Assembly: GCF_003096595.1 (NCBI RefSeq)
Contig: NZ_QEKO01000002.1
Coordinates: 783,892 to 847,891 of the forward strand
Reading direction: 5' to 3'
Source of the DNA: Pusillimonas noertemannii
GTDB lineage: Bacteria; Pseudomonadota; Gammaproteobacteria; Burkholderiales; Burkholderiaceae_B
DNA length: 64,000 nucleotides
In this document: one piece after another, positions 44,584 through 53,122 of the stretch
Layout: the number at the start of each line of letters is the position of its first letter
How positions within the stretch are numbered: the stretch's first letter is position 1
Notes under the pieces: model-generated
Told to the model about the DNA's origin: nothing
What the model saw: only the letters and a program-made list of their open reading frames with translations
Database searches by the model: none
Program-made: the position numbers and the translations under genes

Positions 44584-46257
44584 ATGAATACCGTCACCGT
44601 ATTGCTCCTGAGCTTCATCCTGTCCGTCACCGGCCTGGGAATCTTCATCTGGTCGTTGCGGCGTAATATGTTCGACGACAATCCCGAGGCGGCCAGCGTC
44701 ATTTTCTCCACCGGCGAAATCGGCCGCGTCGAAGATCCTTCGGCAACCTCTGAGCAGCGGGCGGGCTTGCAGAGGGTGGTGGCCGAGGGCGGCAAGGCGG
44801 TGATCGACCCGTCGCTGGCCGGCAAGCTTCAGCAAGAGCTTCGCGACCGGATCGACGCCGACCAATCAACAGCCTACGTTTCCTTCGTTTTCCTGGCCTG
44901 TGCCATTGTGTGGCTGGTGTTCGCCTCGGCCTTCGGCCTGGTCAGCTCGATCAAGCTGCATAATCCCGAGTTCCTTACCCAGTACGCCTGGCTTACCTTC
45001 GGCCGCACCCGCACGCTGCACCTGAACATGGTTGCCTACGGGTGGTGCCCCATGGCGGCGTTCGGCATCGCCATCTGGATGCTGCCCCGTTTGCTCAAGA
45101 CCCATCTGTACGGCGGCCGTTTCGCGCTGCTGGGCTGCATGCTGTGGAACGCGGGCCTGATCGCGGGCCTGGGCAGCATCGCGGTGGGCATCAACGACGG
45201 CCTTGAATGGCTCGAGATACCGTGGCAGGTAAGCATTTTGCTGGTGGCGGGCGGCGCGCTCATCGCGCTGCCCCTGGTCTTTACGCTGGCCAATCGCAAG
45301 GTCGACCACTTGTATGTGTCGATCTGGTACATGGGCGCGGCGCTTTTCTGGTTTCCGGTTTTGTACCTGGTGGGCAAGCTGCCCGCCGTGCACTATGGGG
45401 TGGAGCAGGCCACCATGAACTGGTGGTTTGGCCATAATGTGCTGGGGCTTTACTACACGCCCATCGCCCTGGCTTCGGTTTATTATTTTCTGCCCAAGAT
45501 CATCGGCCGGCCGATTCAATCGTACAACCTGTCGCTGATAGGGTTCTGGGCCCTGGCCTTTTTCTATGGCCAGGTGGGCGGGCACCATCTGGTGGGCGGC
45601 CCGGTGCCGCACTGGCTGATCACGCTCTCGATCGTGCAGTCGATGATGATGATCATCCCGGTGCTTGCCTTCTCGGTCAATCAGCATCTGACCATGCGCG
45701 GGCATTTCAAGACCACCTATTATTCGCCCACCCTGCGCTTCATCGTGCTGGGCGCCATGATGTACACCCTCAGCTCTGTCGAGGGTTCTTTCGAAGCGCT
45801 GCGCAGCGTCAGCACGGTTACCCACTTTACCCACTTCACCGTGGCGCACGCCCATATCGGCCTGTACGCCTTCTTTTCCATCGTCATGTTCGGCGCCATC
45901 TATTTTGTCATGCCGCGCATCATGAACTGGGAATGGCCGCACCCCAGGCTCATCAGCGTCCATTTCTGGCTGGTCACCCTCGGCATCGGCATCTACGCCG
46001 TCAGCCTGAGCATAGGCGGCTGGCTGCAGGGCCTGGACATGCTCGACGCGGCCAAGCCGTTCATGGAGTCGGTGCTCGTCACCATTCCCTATCTGCAGGC
46101 CCGCACCCTGGGCGGAACGCTCATGACGCTGGGCCATCTGGTCTTTGCCGTGCATTTCACCCAGATGGCACTGCGCTACGGCCGCCACCGCATAGGACCG
46201 GCATTGTTGCATCAACGCAAGAACCAGCCTGAGCTTCAGGCGGCGGCGGGAGCCTGA
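44584..46257 (+). CDS. ccoN: cbb3-type cytochrome oxidase subunit I with CcoS-like N-terminal segment
   Basis: Haem-copper oxidase subunit, 557 residues, about 13 membrane helices. The first ~95 residues are extra: one membrane helix followed by FIWSLRRNMFDD, resembling the small assembly protein CcoS (FW-x-RxGQFDD pattern). Then the CcoN core: low-spin haem His in TLHLNMVAYGW, CuB site in WFGHNVLGLYY and YGQVGGHHLVGGPVPHW (with the cbb3-type Tyr in helix VII), and haem b3/b His in THFTVAHAHIGLY. Two cytochrome c genes follow. ATG 44584. Confidence 0.85.
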   Translation: MNTVTVLLLSFILSVTGLGIFIWSLRRNMFDDNPEAASVIFSTGEIGRVEDPSATSEQRAGLQRVVAEGGKAVIDPSLAGKLQQELRDRIDADQSTAYVSFVFLACAIVWLVFASAFGLVSSIKLHNPEFLTQYAWLTFGRTRTLHLNMVAYGWCPMAAFGIAIWMLPRLLKTHLYGGRFALLGCMLWNAGLIAGLGSIAVGINDGLEWLEIPWQVSILLVAGGALIALPLVFTLANRKVDHLYVSIWYMGAALFWFPVLYLVGKLPAVHYGVEQATMNWWFGHNVLGLYYTPIALASVYYFLPKIIGRPIQSYNLSLIGFWALAFFYGQVGGHHLVGGPVPHWLITLSIVQSMMMIIPVLAFSVNQHLTMRGHFKTTYYSPTLRFIVLGAMMYTLSSVEGSFEALRSVSTVTHFTHFTVAHAHIGLYAFFSIVMFGAIYFVMPRIMNWEWPHPRLISVHFWLVTLGIGIYAVSLSIGGWLQGLDMLDAAKPFMESVLVTIPYLQARTLGGTLMTLGHLVFAVHFTQMALRYGRHRIGPALLHQRKNQPELQAAAGA

Positions 46258-46259
46258 TC

Positions 46260-46928
46260 ATGGAAAGCGAATACAAGCTGCTGAGCGGCGCCATGGTGAC
46301 CCTGGCGCTTGCAACCGCCACGCTGGTCATGCTGCCCTACATGCAGCTCTCGGACGTGCAAGCGCCTGCCGAGCTCAAGCCCTATACCGACCAGCAACTG
46401 CGCGGCCGCGAGGTGTATATCTCGATGGGCTGCGTGTACTGCCACTCGCAGCAGCCGCGCAGCCAGTCGCAGGCGCCCGATTTCCAGCGTGGCTGGGGCC
46501 GCGCTTCGGTGGCGGGCGACTATTACTACGACCATCCGCACCTGCTGGGCACCATGCGCACCGGGCCCGACCTGCTCAATATCGGGGCGCGCCAGCCGAG
46601 CGTCGACTGGAATCTCGGACACCTGTACGAGCCGCGCGCCTATACGCCCGGCAGCACCATGCCCGCCTTTCCCTTCATGTTCACCCTGAAAGACAAGGCC
46701 GAAGAAGGCGACGTCGTCGTCAAGTTGCCGCCCAGCTACCAGCCGGACGGCAAGGTGGTGGTGGCCAGGCCCGAGGCCCTGGACCTGGTCCAGTACCTGA
46801 TCAGCCTGAATCGCACTTATCCGATCGACCCGGGCGTCGACCTGCCCGAGCTGCCTCAGGCCCCCGCGCAGGCCGTGCCTGAAGGGACAGCACCTGAAGG
46901 GACAGCATCTGATGGGGCAGCACGATGA
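46260..46928 (+). CDS. ccoO: Monohaem cytochrome c, CcoO-like oxidase subunit
   Basis: Membrane-anchored cytochrome c, 222 residues. N-terminal helix (about 10-30), haem motif CVYCHSQQPRSQ, and Met ligand in GSTMPAFPFMF, the CcoO pattern. The C-terminus is a short imperfect repeat (PEGTAPEGTASDG). Starts two bases after ccoN and overlaps the next gene by 4. Passes electrons to subunit I. Confidence 0.88.
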   Translation: MESEYKLLSGAMVTLALATATLVMLPYMQLSDVQAPAELKPYTDQQLRGREVYISMGCVYCHSQQPRSQSQAPDFQRGWGRASVAGDYYYDHPHLLGTMRTGPDLLNIGARQPSVDWNLGHLYEPRAYTPGSTMPAFPFMFTLKDKAEEGDVVVKLPPSYQPDGKVVVARPEALDLVQYLISLNRTYPIDPGVDLPELPQAPAQAVPEGTAPEGTASDGAAR

Positions 46929-47512
46929 CCGAGCCCAGATTCTCTCAGCAGCAGCGCGAGCAGCCCGAACCTTCGGAAGGCAGCCGCCCGGTTCCCAAGC
47001 TGGTCCTCAGCGTCATTGCCGGCTTGCTTATCTGGGCCGTCTACTACCTCTACGCCACGTACAACCCCATGCCGCCTTCGTTGGGCGACAACCGCGTGGC
47101 GGCCGATTTCGCGGTGCCCGTATCAGCCGACGGCGGGCAACTGTATACGGCCCATTGCGTCGCCTGCCACCAGGCCAACGGCAAGGGCCTGCCCGGCGTC
47201 TTTCCGCCGCTTTCGGGCTCTGAATGGGTAAGCGCCAAAGACCCCGGCGTGATGATCAAGATTGTTCTGCATGGCGTCCAGGGGCCGCTTACGGTCGAGG
47301 GCGCCAAGTACGAAGGCCTGATGCCGCATTTCCATGACAAGTTCTCCGACGAAGAAATAGCCGCCCTCGTCAACCATGTGCGTACCGGCTTTGGCAACTC
47401 GGCGTCAACGACCGATGCCAGGTACGTTGCCCAGGTCCGCGAGGAAACCAGGGACCAGGCCACGCCCTGGAAGGGCGACGAAGACCTGCGGCCCTTGCTC
47501 CGTTCCCGGTAA
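46925..47512 (+). CDS. Membrane-anchored monohaem cytochrome c (CcoP-like role)
   Basis: 195 residues: hydrophilic N-terminus, one membrane helix (about 25-45), haem motif CVACHQANGKGLPGVFPPL and Met in YEGLMPHF. A canonical CcoP is dihaem and longer; this has one CXXCH only, so it may fill the CcoP role in a reduced form or resemble caa3-type donors. ATGA overlap with the ccoO-like gene. Confidence 0.83.
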   Translation: MTEPRFSQQQREQPEPSEGSRPVPKLVLSVIAGLLIWAVYYLYATYNPMPPSLGDNRVAADFAVPVSADGGQLYTAHCVACHQANGKGLPGVFPPLSGSEWVSAKDPGVMIKIVLHGVQGPLTVEGAKYEGLMPHFHDKFSDEEIAALVNHVRTGFGNSASTTDARYVAQVREETRDQATPWKGDEDLRPLLRSR

Positions 47513-47524
47513 AGCGGCGCTGCC

Positions 47525-48229
47525 ATGCGATGGGCCCTGACCCTGCTGCTTGCCCTGCTGGTGGGAATCGGCGCGCTGTACAGCCTGACCGATGGCTTTA
47601 CCGTCGTGACCGCCGAGTCGGCCCGCCGCCAGGAGGTGGCCCTGAATCCCCGGGCCCTTCAAGACGCACAGATCATCAATGGGCATGGCCGCGTCTCTTC
47701 GCTGCGCAGCGAATTGCAGGCCGACGGGCGTGTCGCCATCGTCAATTTCTTCTACACGCGATGCATATCCCTGTGCCTGGCACAGGGATACGTGACCCAA
47801 CGCCTGCAGGCCGCCATCGAGGCCGAGGGGCTGGATTCGCAGCTGCGGCTGCTGAGCATCAGCTTCGACCCGCGGGACCGCGGGCCCGACCTGAACCGCT
47901 ACGCATCGGGCATGCATGCCGATCCGGCGGTCTGGCAGTTCCGGGCTTTCGAGCAACCGCGCCAGGGCGCCGCCCTGCTGAAGCAATTCGGCATCATCGT
48001 GGTGCCGGCCGTTCTGGGGGATTTTGAACACAATGCCGCACTTCACGTGGTAACACCGGACGGGCGGCTTGCCCGTATTGTCGATATCGACGAACCCGGG
48101 CTGGCGCTGCAGGTCGCCAGGGCACTGTCGGCAGGCAGGGCCACGAGCCGTCGCGGCGGCATGCACGATCTGCCTGGCCTGGCCGCCTTGGCCGAATCGC
48201 CTGCCTCCCCGAGCAGGAAGGCGCCATGA
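47525..48229 (+). CDS. SCO1/SenC-family copper chaperone-like protein
   Basis: Thioredoxin-fold protein for oxidase copper-site assembly, 234 residues. N-terminal anchor about 3-20. Copper motif CxxxC is FYTRCISLCLAQGY; the family usually has CP-x-x-CP, so both prolines are replaced. The third ligand His is in AALHVVTPDG. Lies 12 bases after the cytochrome gene and overlaps the next by 4. Likely assembles CuB in the oxidase encoded upstream. Confidence 0.82.
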   Translation: MRWALTLLLALLVGIGALYSLTDGFTVVTAESARRQEVALNPRALQDAQIINGHGRVSSLRSELQADGRVAIVNFFYTRCISLCLAQGYVTQRLQAAIEAEGLDSQLRLLSISFDPRDRGPDLNRYASGMHADPAVWQFRAFEQPRQGAALLKQFGIIVVPAVLGDFEHNAALHVVTPDGRLARIVDIDEPGLALQVARALSAGRATSRRGGMHDLPGLAALAESPASPSRKAP

Positions 48230-48846
48230 GCCGGCGACAGGAAGACGCCATGACTCGGCGACGCCCGCCCGTCTTCGCAGCCCTGGCCCTGCTGTGCCTG
48301 GGCGTGGCGCTGGGCGCGTATCGGCCTCTTACCTCCCTCATGAGCCTGCACATGCTGGTGCAGATTCCCCTGCTGGCCCTGGCCGGCGTGTTCACCGAAC
48401 TGGCCGCCCGGCGGCACCCGGTAAGGTCGGTCGCATCGGACACAAAACGCGGCCCCTGGTCCTGCAACGAATACGGCGTGCCGGGCCTGTTGCTGGCCAG
48501 CCTGGTCGGCACGGCGTGGATGATACCCAAAGCGCTGGACGATGCGCTGACCGACTGGCGCGTGGCCACATTCAAGTATGTGGGCCTGCCGGCCGCCGGA
48601 TGGGTGCTCAGCGCTTCGCTTCGCCTGGCGCCGGCTGTCATCAAGCTGTTTTTCCTGGGCAATTTTTGCTGGATGGCCGCCATCGTCGGCATGCTCTACC
48701 TGGACCAGCCGGTGCGCCTATGCAATGCCTACCTGCTGGACGACCAGGACTGGGCCGGCCGCGGCCTGATCGCCCTGGCCATTATTTTGCCGTTTGGCTG
48801 GCTGCTGGCTGAAATCCGCCCGATCTGGCGGTTTATTAGCCGTTGA
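48226..48846 (+). CDS. Polytopic membrane protein of the oxidase operon, unknown
   Basis: 206 residues with four to five hydrophobic segments. The segment SLHMLVQIPLLALAG is reminiscent of CtaG-type copper proteins (HM-x-QH), but the match is weak. ATGA overlap with the SCO gene places it in the oxidase operon; a second ATG at 48250 is possible. Probably an assembly factor; convergent with arfB. Confidence 0.7.
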   Translation: MSRRQEDAMTRRRPPVFAALALLCLGVALGAYRPLTSLMSLHMLVQIPLLALAGVFTELAARRHPVRSVASDTKRGPWSCNEYGVPGLLLASLVGTAWMIPKALDDALTDWRVATFKYVGLPAAGWVLSASLRLAPAVIKLFFLGNFCWMAAIVGMLYLDQPVRLCNAYLLDDQDWAGRGLIALAIILPFGWLLAEIRPIWRFISR

Positions 48847-48857
48847 AGGCAATGGCG

Positions 48858-49265
48858 TTACGGCAGCACCTTGCCTCGCAACCTCTTCACCTCGCCCCGG
48901 GCGGATTTCCCCTCGAGCCGACGGCGCCGCGAGCCCAGGGTGGGGCGGGTGGCCTTGCGCGGCTTGGGCAGCTGCGACACGCTGTCGACCAATTCCTGCA
49001 AGCGCTGCATGGCCTGCAGCTTGTTCGTTTCCTGGCTGCGGCTGCCTTGCGCCTTGATGACCACCACGCCCTCATCGGTAATGCGGTGGTCGCGAAGGGC
49101 GAGCAGGCGTTCCTTGATCTCGGGGGGCAACGAAGAGCCGGGTATGGAATAACGCAGGTGAACGGCGCTGGACACCTTGTTTACGTTCTGGCCGCCGGCC
49201 CCCTGGGCGCGGATGGCGCTGAAATCCACCTCGTCTTTCGAGACGATGAAGCGGGAAACGATCAT
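48858..49265 (-). CDS. arfB: Ribosome rescue hydrolase ArfB (YaeJ)
   Basis: Codon-independent peptidyl-tRNA hydrolase that rescues stalled ribosomes. 135 residues: GGQ motif in RAQGAGGQNVNKVSS near residue 25 and a basic C-terminal tail (KRLRGKVLP) that enters the mRNA channel. Its start overlaps the thiol dioxygenase gene by 4 bases, so they are coupled. Confidence 0.92.
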   Translation of the reverse strand: MIVSRFIVSKDEVDFSAIRAQGAGGQNVNKVSSAVHLRYSIPGSSLPPEIKERLLALRDHRITDEGVVVIKAQGSRSQETNKLQAMQRLQELVDSVSQLPKPRKATRPTLGSRRRRLEGKSARGEVKRLRGKVLP

Positions 49266-49936
49266 GGCCGATCAGCCCGCCTTCGGCCCGGGGCATTGGC
49301 CGGCTCGCTGCCTGGCGGCTGCAGTTCCCCGCGCACCGCCGAAGAGCGATCCCACAGATTGGGGACCGTCTTTGACGAATAGCCCGAAACGAAGCGCCTG
49401 GACAAGCCTGTTTCCGGCTCCCAGACATTGCGGGCAACGGCGCCGATATTCGCGCCATACACATGGATGCTGATCGAAACGCGGTCGTCAAAGGCATTGG
49501 CCACTTGATGGATATCGCCTAGCCCGGGAGAAACAAGTTCGATGTCGCCCGGCCGAAGCGCCACCACGCCACCTACGGGCAGCAGCCGGCCATCGGGCGC
49601 CTGCTCGTAGCGCTGGCCGGTTTCCGAGCCCCGCAGCATGCCGATCATGCCCCAGACGGTGTGGTCATGAACCGGGGTCTTCTGGCCCGGCCCCCATACG
49701 AAGCTGACGATGGAGAAACGCTCGAGCGGATCGCAATGCAGCAGATACTGCTGGTAATGGTCGGGATGGGCGCGCGCGCAGTCGTCAGGCAGCCATTCAT
49801 CTGTTGCAATCAGGGCGGCAAGCAGCTTCCGGCCCTCACGCAGCAGGACTTCCTCGTTACTTGTGCTTGCCACCAGCCGGGTCAATGCGGCAATGAAATT
49901 GCGCAGCGGGTCGAGCGATTCAGTATGGTCAGGCAT
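49262..49936 (-). CDS. Cysteine dioxygenase-family thiol dioxygenase
   Basis: Cupin non-haem iron enzyme, 224 residues, type I cysteine dioxygenase family (cysteine or 3-mercaptopropionate as substrate). Iron ligands: two His in PVHDHTVWGMIG and a third in GDIHQVANA. The Pro/Arg-rich tail (about residues 205-224) is unlike the family. Transcribed ahead of arfB. The exact thiol cannot be set from sequence. Confidence 0.85.
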   Translation of the reverse strand: MPDHTESLDPLRNFIAALTRLVASTSNEEVLLREGRKLLAALIATDEWLPDDCARAHPDHYQQYLLHCDPLERFSIVSFVWGPGQKTPVHDHTVWGMIGMLRGSETGQRYEQAPDGRLLPVGGVVALRPGDIELVSPGLGDIHQVANAFDDRVSISIHVYGANIGAVARNVWEPETGLSRRFVSGYSSKTVPNLWDRSSAVRGELQPPGSEPANAPGRRRADRP

Positions 49937-50062
49937 GTTTTATTAGGGCATGGATGCAGTGCGTGGTCAATCCTCGAAACGAAGGATCGCAGTGTTAACA
50001 TCGATTCCATCATCGGCATGCCAGCCGGCATGGCCCGAAACCCTTCAGCCGGAGCGCCACCC

Positions 50063-51112
50063 TTGAAATACCGCAAACTTGGCCATACCGACCTCGAGGT
50101 CAGCCTGATCGGACTGGGCACCATGACCTGGGGCGAACAGAACACCGAATCCGAGGCCCACGAGCAGCTGGACTACGCCCTTTCGCGCGGCGTGAACCTG
50201 GTTGATGCCGCCGAAATGTATCCCGTGCCGCCCAAGCCCGAAACACAGGGCCGCACCGAACAGTACATCGGCACCTGGCTGGCCAAGACGGGCCGACGCA
50301 AAGACATCGTGCTGACCAGCAAGGTCTCGGGCCCCGGCACCGATCCGAAACGCCCCAGCCACATCCGCAGCGGCCAGACGCACCTTGACCGCAAGAACAT
50401 GACCGAGGCGCTGGACGCCAGCCTGAAGCGCCTGCAAACCGATTATCTGGATCTTTACCAACTGCACTGGCCCGATCGCACCACCACCACGTTCGGCCGT
50501 CCGGCCTATCCGTGGCCCAACGACACCCACACGGTGCCCATCGAAGAAACCCTCGAGGTGCTGCAAGACTTCATCAAGGCTGGCAAGGTGCGCCATATCG
50601 GGGTGTCCAATGAAACGCCCTGGGGCGTGGCGCAATACCTGAATCTTGCCAAGACGCGGAACCTGCCTCGCATTGCGTCCATTCAAAACCCCTACAGCCT
50701 GCTCAACCGCGGCTTCGAGAACGGCCTGTCTGAATTCAGCCACCTCGAGGGCCTGGGCCTGCTCGCCTACTCTCCCCTGGGCATGGGCGTGCTGGCCGGA
50801 AAATACCTGGACGGAGCCCGCCCGGAAGGCGCCCGCATGACCCTGTTCACGCGCTTCGACCGCTACATGAAGCCCCAGGCCGAGCTCGCCACGGCCGAGT
50901 ACGTACGGCTGGCGCGCGACTCGGGGCTGTCGCCCGCCAGCATGGCGCTGGCGTTCGTGAACCAGCAGCCTTTCGTCATCAGCAACCTGATGGGCGCCAC
51001 CCGGCTCGACCAATTGAAGGAAAACATCGACAGCGTCGAGGTTTCGCTTTCGCAAGACGTGCTGGACGCCATCCAGGCCATCCACCTGCGCTACCCCAAC
51101 CCCTCGCCCTGA
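50063..51112 (+). CDS. Aldo/keto reductase (Tas-like)
   Basis: NADPH-dependent TIM-barrel reductase, 349 residues from a TTG at 50063 with GGAG eight bases upstream; ATGs at 50018 or 50030 in the same frame would add a non-homologous leader. N-terminus KYRKLGHTDLEVSLIGLGTM, catalytic Asp-Tyr in VDAAEMYPVPP, and FVISNLMGATRLDQLKENI for NADPH. This Tas-type length and HWPDRTTTTFGR insertion are family features. Physiological substrate unknown. Confidence 0.9.
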   Translation: MKYRKLGHTDLEVSLIGLGTMTWGEQNTESEAHEQLDYALSRGVNLVDAAEMYPVPPKPETQGRTEQYIGTWLAKTGRRKDIVLTSKVSGPGTDPKRPSHIRSGQTHLDRKNMTEALDASLKRLQTDYLDLYQLHWPDRTTTTFGRPAYPWPNDTHTVPIEETLEVLQDFIKAGKVRHIGVSNETPWGVAQYLNLAKTRNLPRIASIQNPYSLLNRGFENGLSEFSHLEGLGLLAYSPLGMGVLAGKYLDGARPEGARMTLFTRFDRYMKPQAELATAEYVRLARDSGLSPASMALAFVNQQPFVISNLMGATRLDQLKENIDSVEVSLSQDVLDAIQAIHLRYPNPSP

Positions 51113-51220
51113 CCAGGCCTCCGTTTGCAACATGCCTGATTCGCAGCGCTTTCCTGTCCGGGAAAGCGCCGCTTTCCCGGTCGACCTTTCTTCACCCCCT
51201 CCTTCCTGCGCTGCACTCCT

Positions 51221-52024
51221 TCAGGCGTGCAGCCCGGCCTCGATCTGTACCACGGCCTCACGCAAGGCGGGGACATACTGCGCAATGGCGTCCTCGCGCT
51301 TGACGGCCCGCAGCAGGTAGATGACGCTCAGGCAACCCACCGCGTGGCCGTGCTGCAGTATGGGCAGGGCCACGGCGCCGATCTTGCCTTTCTCCTGGTC
51401 GTGGTTCCATTCGCCCTCGTTGGTGCCATAGCCGTCGGCCTGCACACGGGCAAGAAGATTCCTGAGATAGACCGGGTCTGAGGCCAGCCGGGCCTGCTCG
51501 TCGCCCCCAGCGCGCAGCAGCTTCAATATCTGCTCGCGCTCGGCCTCGGCGCAATGCCCGATGTAGGCACGGCCGGCGGCCGTCAGCAGCATGGGCAGGC
51601 GCCGCCCCACCATCACGCGGTGAAATGAAAGCGGGCTGAACCGGTGAGTGGTCTCCCGCACCTGCAGCGCCTCTCCGCTGGGCAGGCTCAGGTCCGAAGG
51701 CCACACCACCTTATGCAGCAAGGCGCCCATCACCGGGCTGGCGACGGTGGAAATCCATTCGGTATCGGTAAAGCCCTCGCTCAGGTCCCTGACCTTCAGC
51801 GCCAGCTGGAAGCTGTCGTCTGAATCGCTGCGCCATACATAACCCTGGGAGACCAGCGTTTCGAGCAGCCTGCGCACGGTAGTGCGGTGCAGACCCGTCA
51901 ACCTGGCCAGCTCGCCGCTGGAAGCCCGCCCCTTGACGCACAGGTTCAGCGCGCGAAGCACCTGCAAGCCCCGCGACAGACCGCGAACCATGGGATAGCT
52001 TGAATGATGTTCCGGCAATTGCAT
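51221..52024 (-). CDS. mhpR: IclR-family regulator (MhpR-like)
   Basis: Transcriptional regulator, 267 residues from ATG 52024; a GTG at 52117 would extend it through the presumed operator. Helix-turn-helix RASSGELARLTGLHRTTVRRLLETL and an IclR effector domain ending EAVVQIEAG, quoted in part. Divergent from the hydrolase, hydroxylase and dioxygenase genes of an mhp-like pathway, so it probably activates them in response to a phenylpropionate-type inducer. Confidence 0.85.
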   Translation of the reverse strand: MQLPEHHSSYPMVRGLSRGLQVLRALNLCVKGRASSGELARLTGLHRTTVRRLLETLVSQGYVWRSDSDDSFQLALKVRDLSEGFTDTEWISTVASPVMGALLHKVVWPSDLSLPSGEALQVRETTHRFSPLSFHRVMVGRRLPMLLTAAGRAYIGHCAEAEREQILKLLRAGGDEQARLASDPVYLRNLLARVQADGYGTNEGEWNHDQEKGKIGAVALPILQHGHAVGCLSVIYLLRAVKREDAIAQYVPALREAVVQIEAGLHA

Positions 52025-52101
52025 GACTGCCCCTCTGGCAAATTCAGGCTGTGGGGCGGCGATGCCGATACACCGGCAATCCGCCGCCTCCGGGCGCATA
52101 G

Positions 52102-52118
52102 TGTGCACTCCTTGCACA
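52102..52118. promoter_or_regulatory. Operator-like dyad between mhpR and the catabolic genes
   Basis: TGTGCA (52102-52107) and TGCACA (52113-52118), perfect 6-bp inverted repeat with a 5-base centre, in the divergent spacer. Probable IclR-type binding site. Confidence 0.45.
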
Positions 52119-52193
52119 TATTGTATTTATTTTTGTAACGCCGCCGGGCTTGATTTACTTTTCACTAAAGCATCAATACAAACAGGAGACAAG

Positions 52194-53102
52194 ATGGCAA
52201 CGGACCGGAAGCCGGCATATCAAAGCATTTGGGCAGACCTGCGCGGCGTGACGTTTCAGCAGGGCTGGATGGACGCGGGCGGGATCTCCACACGCTATCT
52301 GCATTCCGGCTCGAAAGACCAGCCCGCCCTCATCCTGCTGCACGGAGTGGGCGGCCATGCCGAAGCCTATGTGCGCAACCTCAAGGCCCATGCAAGGCAC
52401 TTTTCCACATGGGCCATCGACATGATCGGCCATGGCTGGAGCGACCTGGCCACGACCGACCTCGAAATACGGCACTACATCGACCACTTGCTGCGCTTCA
52501 TGGATGCCGCGGGCATCGAAAAAGCCAGTCTCAGCGGCGAATCGCTGGGTGGCTGGGTGGCGGCGCGCTTCGCCATCGATCACCCCGACCGCATCGATCG
52601 GCTGGTGCTCAACACGGCCGGCGGCTCGCAGGCCGACCCGGCGGTCATGGCCAAGATCAAAGAACTGTCCATGCGCGCGGCCACCGACCCCAGCTGGGAG
52701 TTCATACGCACCCGGCTGGAATGGCTGATGGCCGACAAATCCAAGGTATACGACGACTTGGTGGCAACCCGCCAGGCCATGTACAGCCGCGACGGCATGG
52801 AAGAAGGCATGCGCCACAACATGATTCTTCAGGAAATGGAGGTGCGCCAGCGCAACATCATCCGCGCCGAAGACTACGCGCGCATCCAGGCGCCCACCCT
52901 GGTGCTGTGGACCTCCGACGACCCCACCGCCGACGTCGGCGAGGGACGCCGCATCGCCTCCATGATTCCCGGCGCGCTGTTCACCGTCATGGACGGCTGC
53001 GGCCATTGGCCCCAGTTCGAGGACACCCCCACCTTCGATCGCATCCATATCGACTTCCTGCTGGGCAAGCCGCTGGACGGCATCGCCCAGACCGTCGCCT
53101 GA
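52194..53102 (+). CDS. mhpC: Alpha/beta hydrolase, MhpC-like meta-cleavage product hydrolase
   Basis: C-C bond hydrolase expected to split the ring-fission product of the extradiol dioxygenase encoded downstream. 302 residues from ATG 52194 with AGGAG. Motifs: LLHGVGGHAE (oxyanion), nucleophile elbow GESLGGW, Asp in WTSDDPTADVG and His in GCGHWPQFE. First gene of the mhp-like operon, followed after 20 bases by the hydroxylase. Confidence 0.85.
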   Translation: MATDRKPAYQSIWADLRGVTFQQGWMDAGGISTRYLHSGSKDQPALILLHGVGGHAEAYVRNLKAHARHFSTWAIDMIGHGWSDLATTDLEIRHYIDHLLRFMDAAGIEKASLSGESLGGWVAARFAIDHPDRIDRLVLNTAGGSQADPAVMAKIKELSMRAATDPSWEFIRTRLEWLMADKSKVYDDLVATRQAMYSRDGMEEGMRHNMILQEMEVRQRNIIRAEDYARIQAPTLVLWTSDDPTADVGEGRRIASMIPGALFTVMDGCGHWPQFEDTPTFDRIHIDFLLGKPLDGIAQTVA

Positions 53103-53122
53103 GCGATGCAGAGGCAAAAGCG

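Noticed and set aside
52025..52117. N-terminal extension of the IclR regulator from a GTG at 52117
   Set aside because: The extension is not IclR-like and would place the coding start inside the operator-like dyad; ATG 52024 fits the family length.
52229..53122. Long plus-strand open frame preceding the true start of the mhpA-like gene
   Set aside because: It runs in the mhpA frame through the mhpC-like gene; the FAD-binding N-terminus and spacing place the start at 53123.
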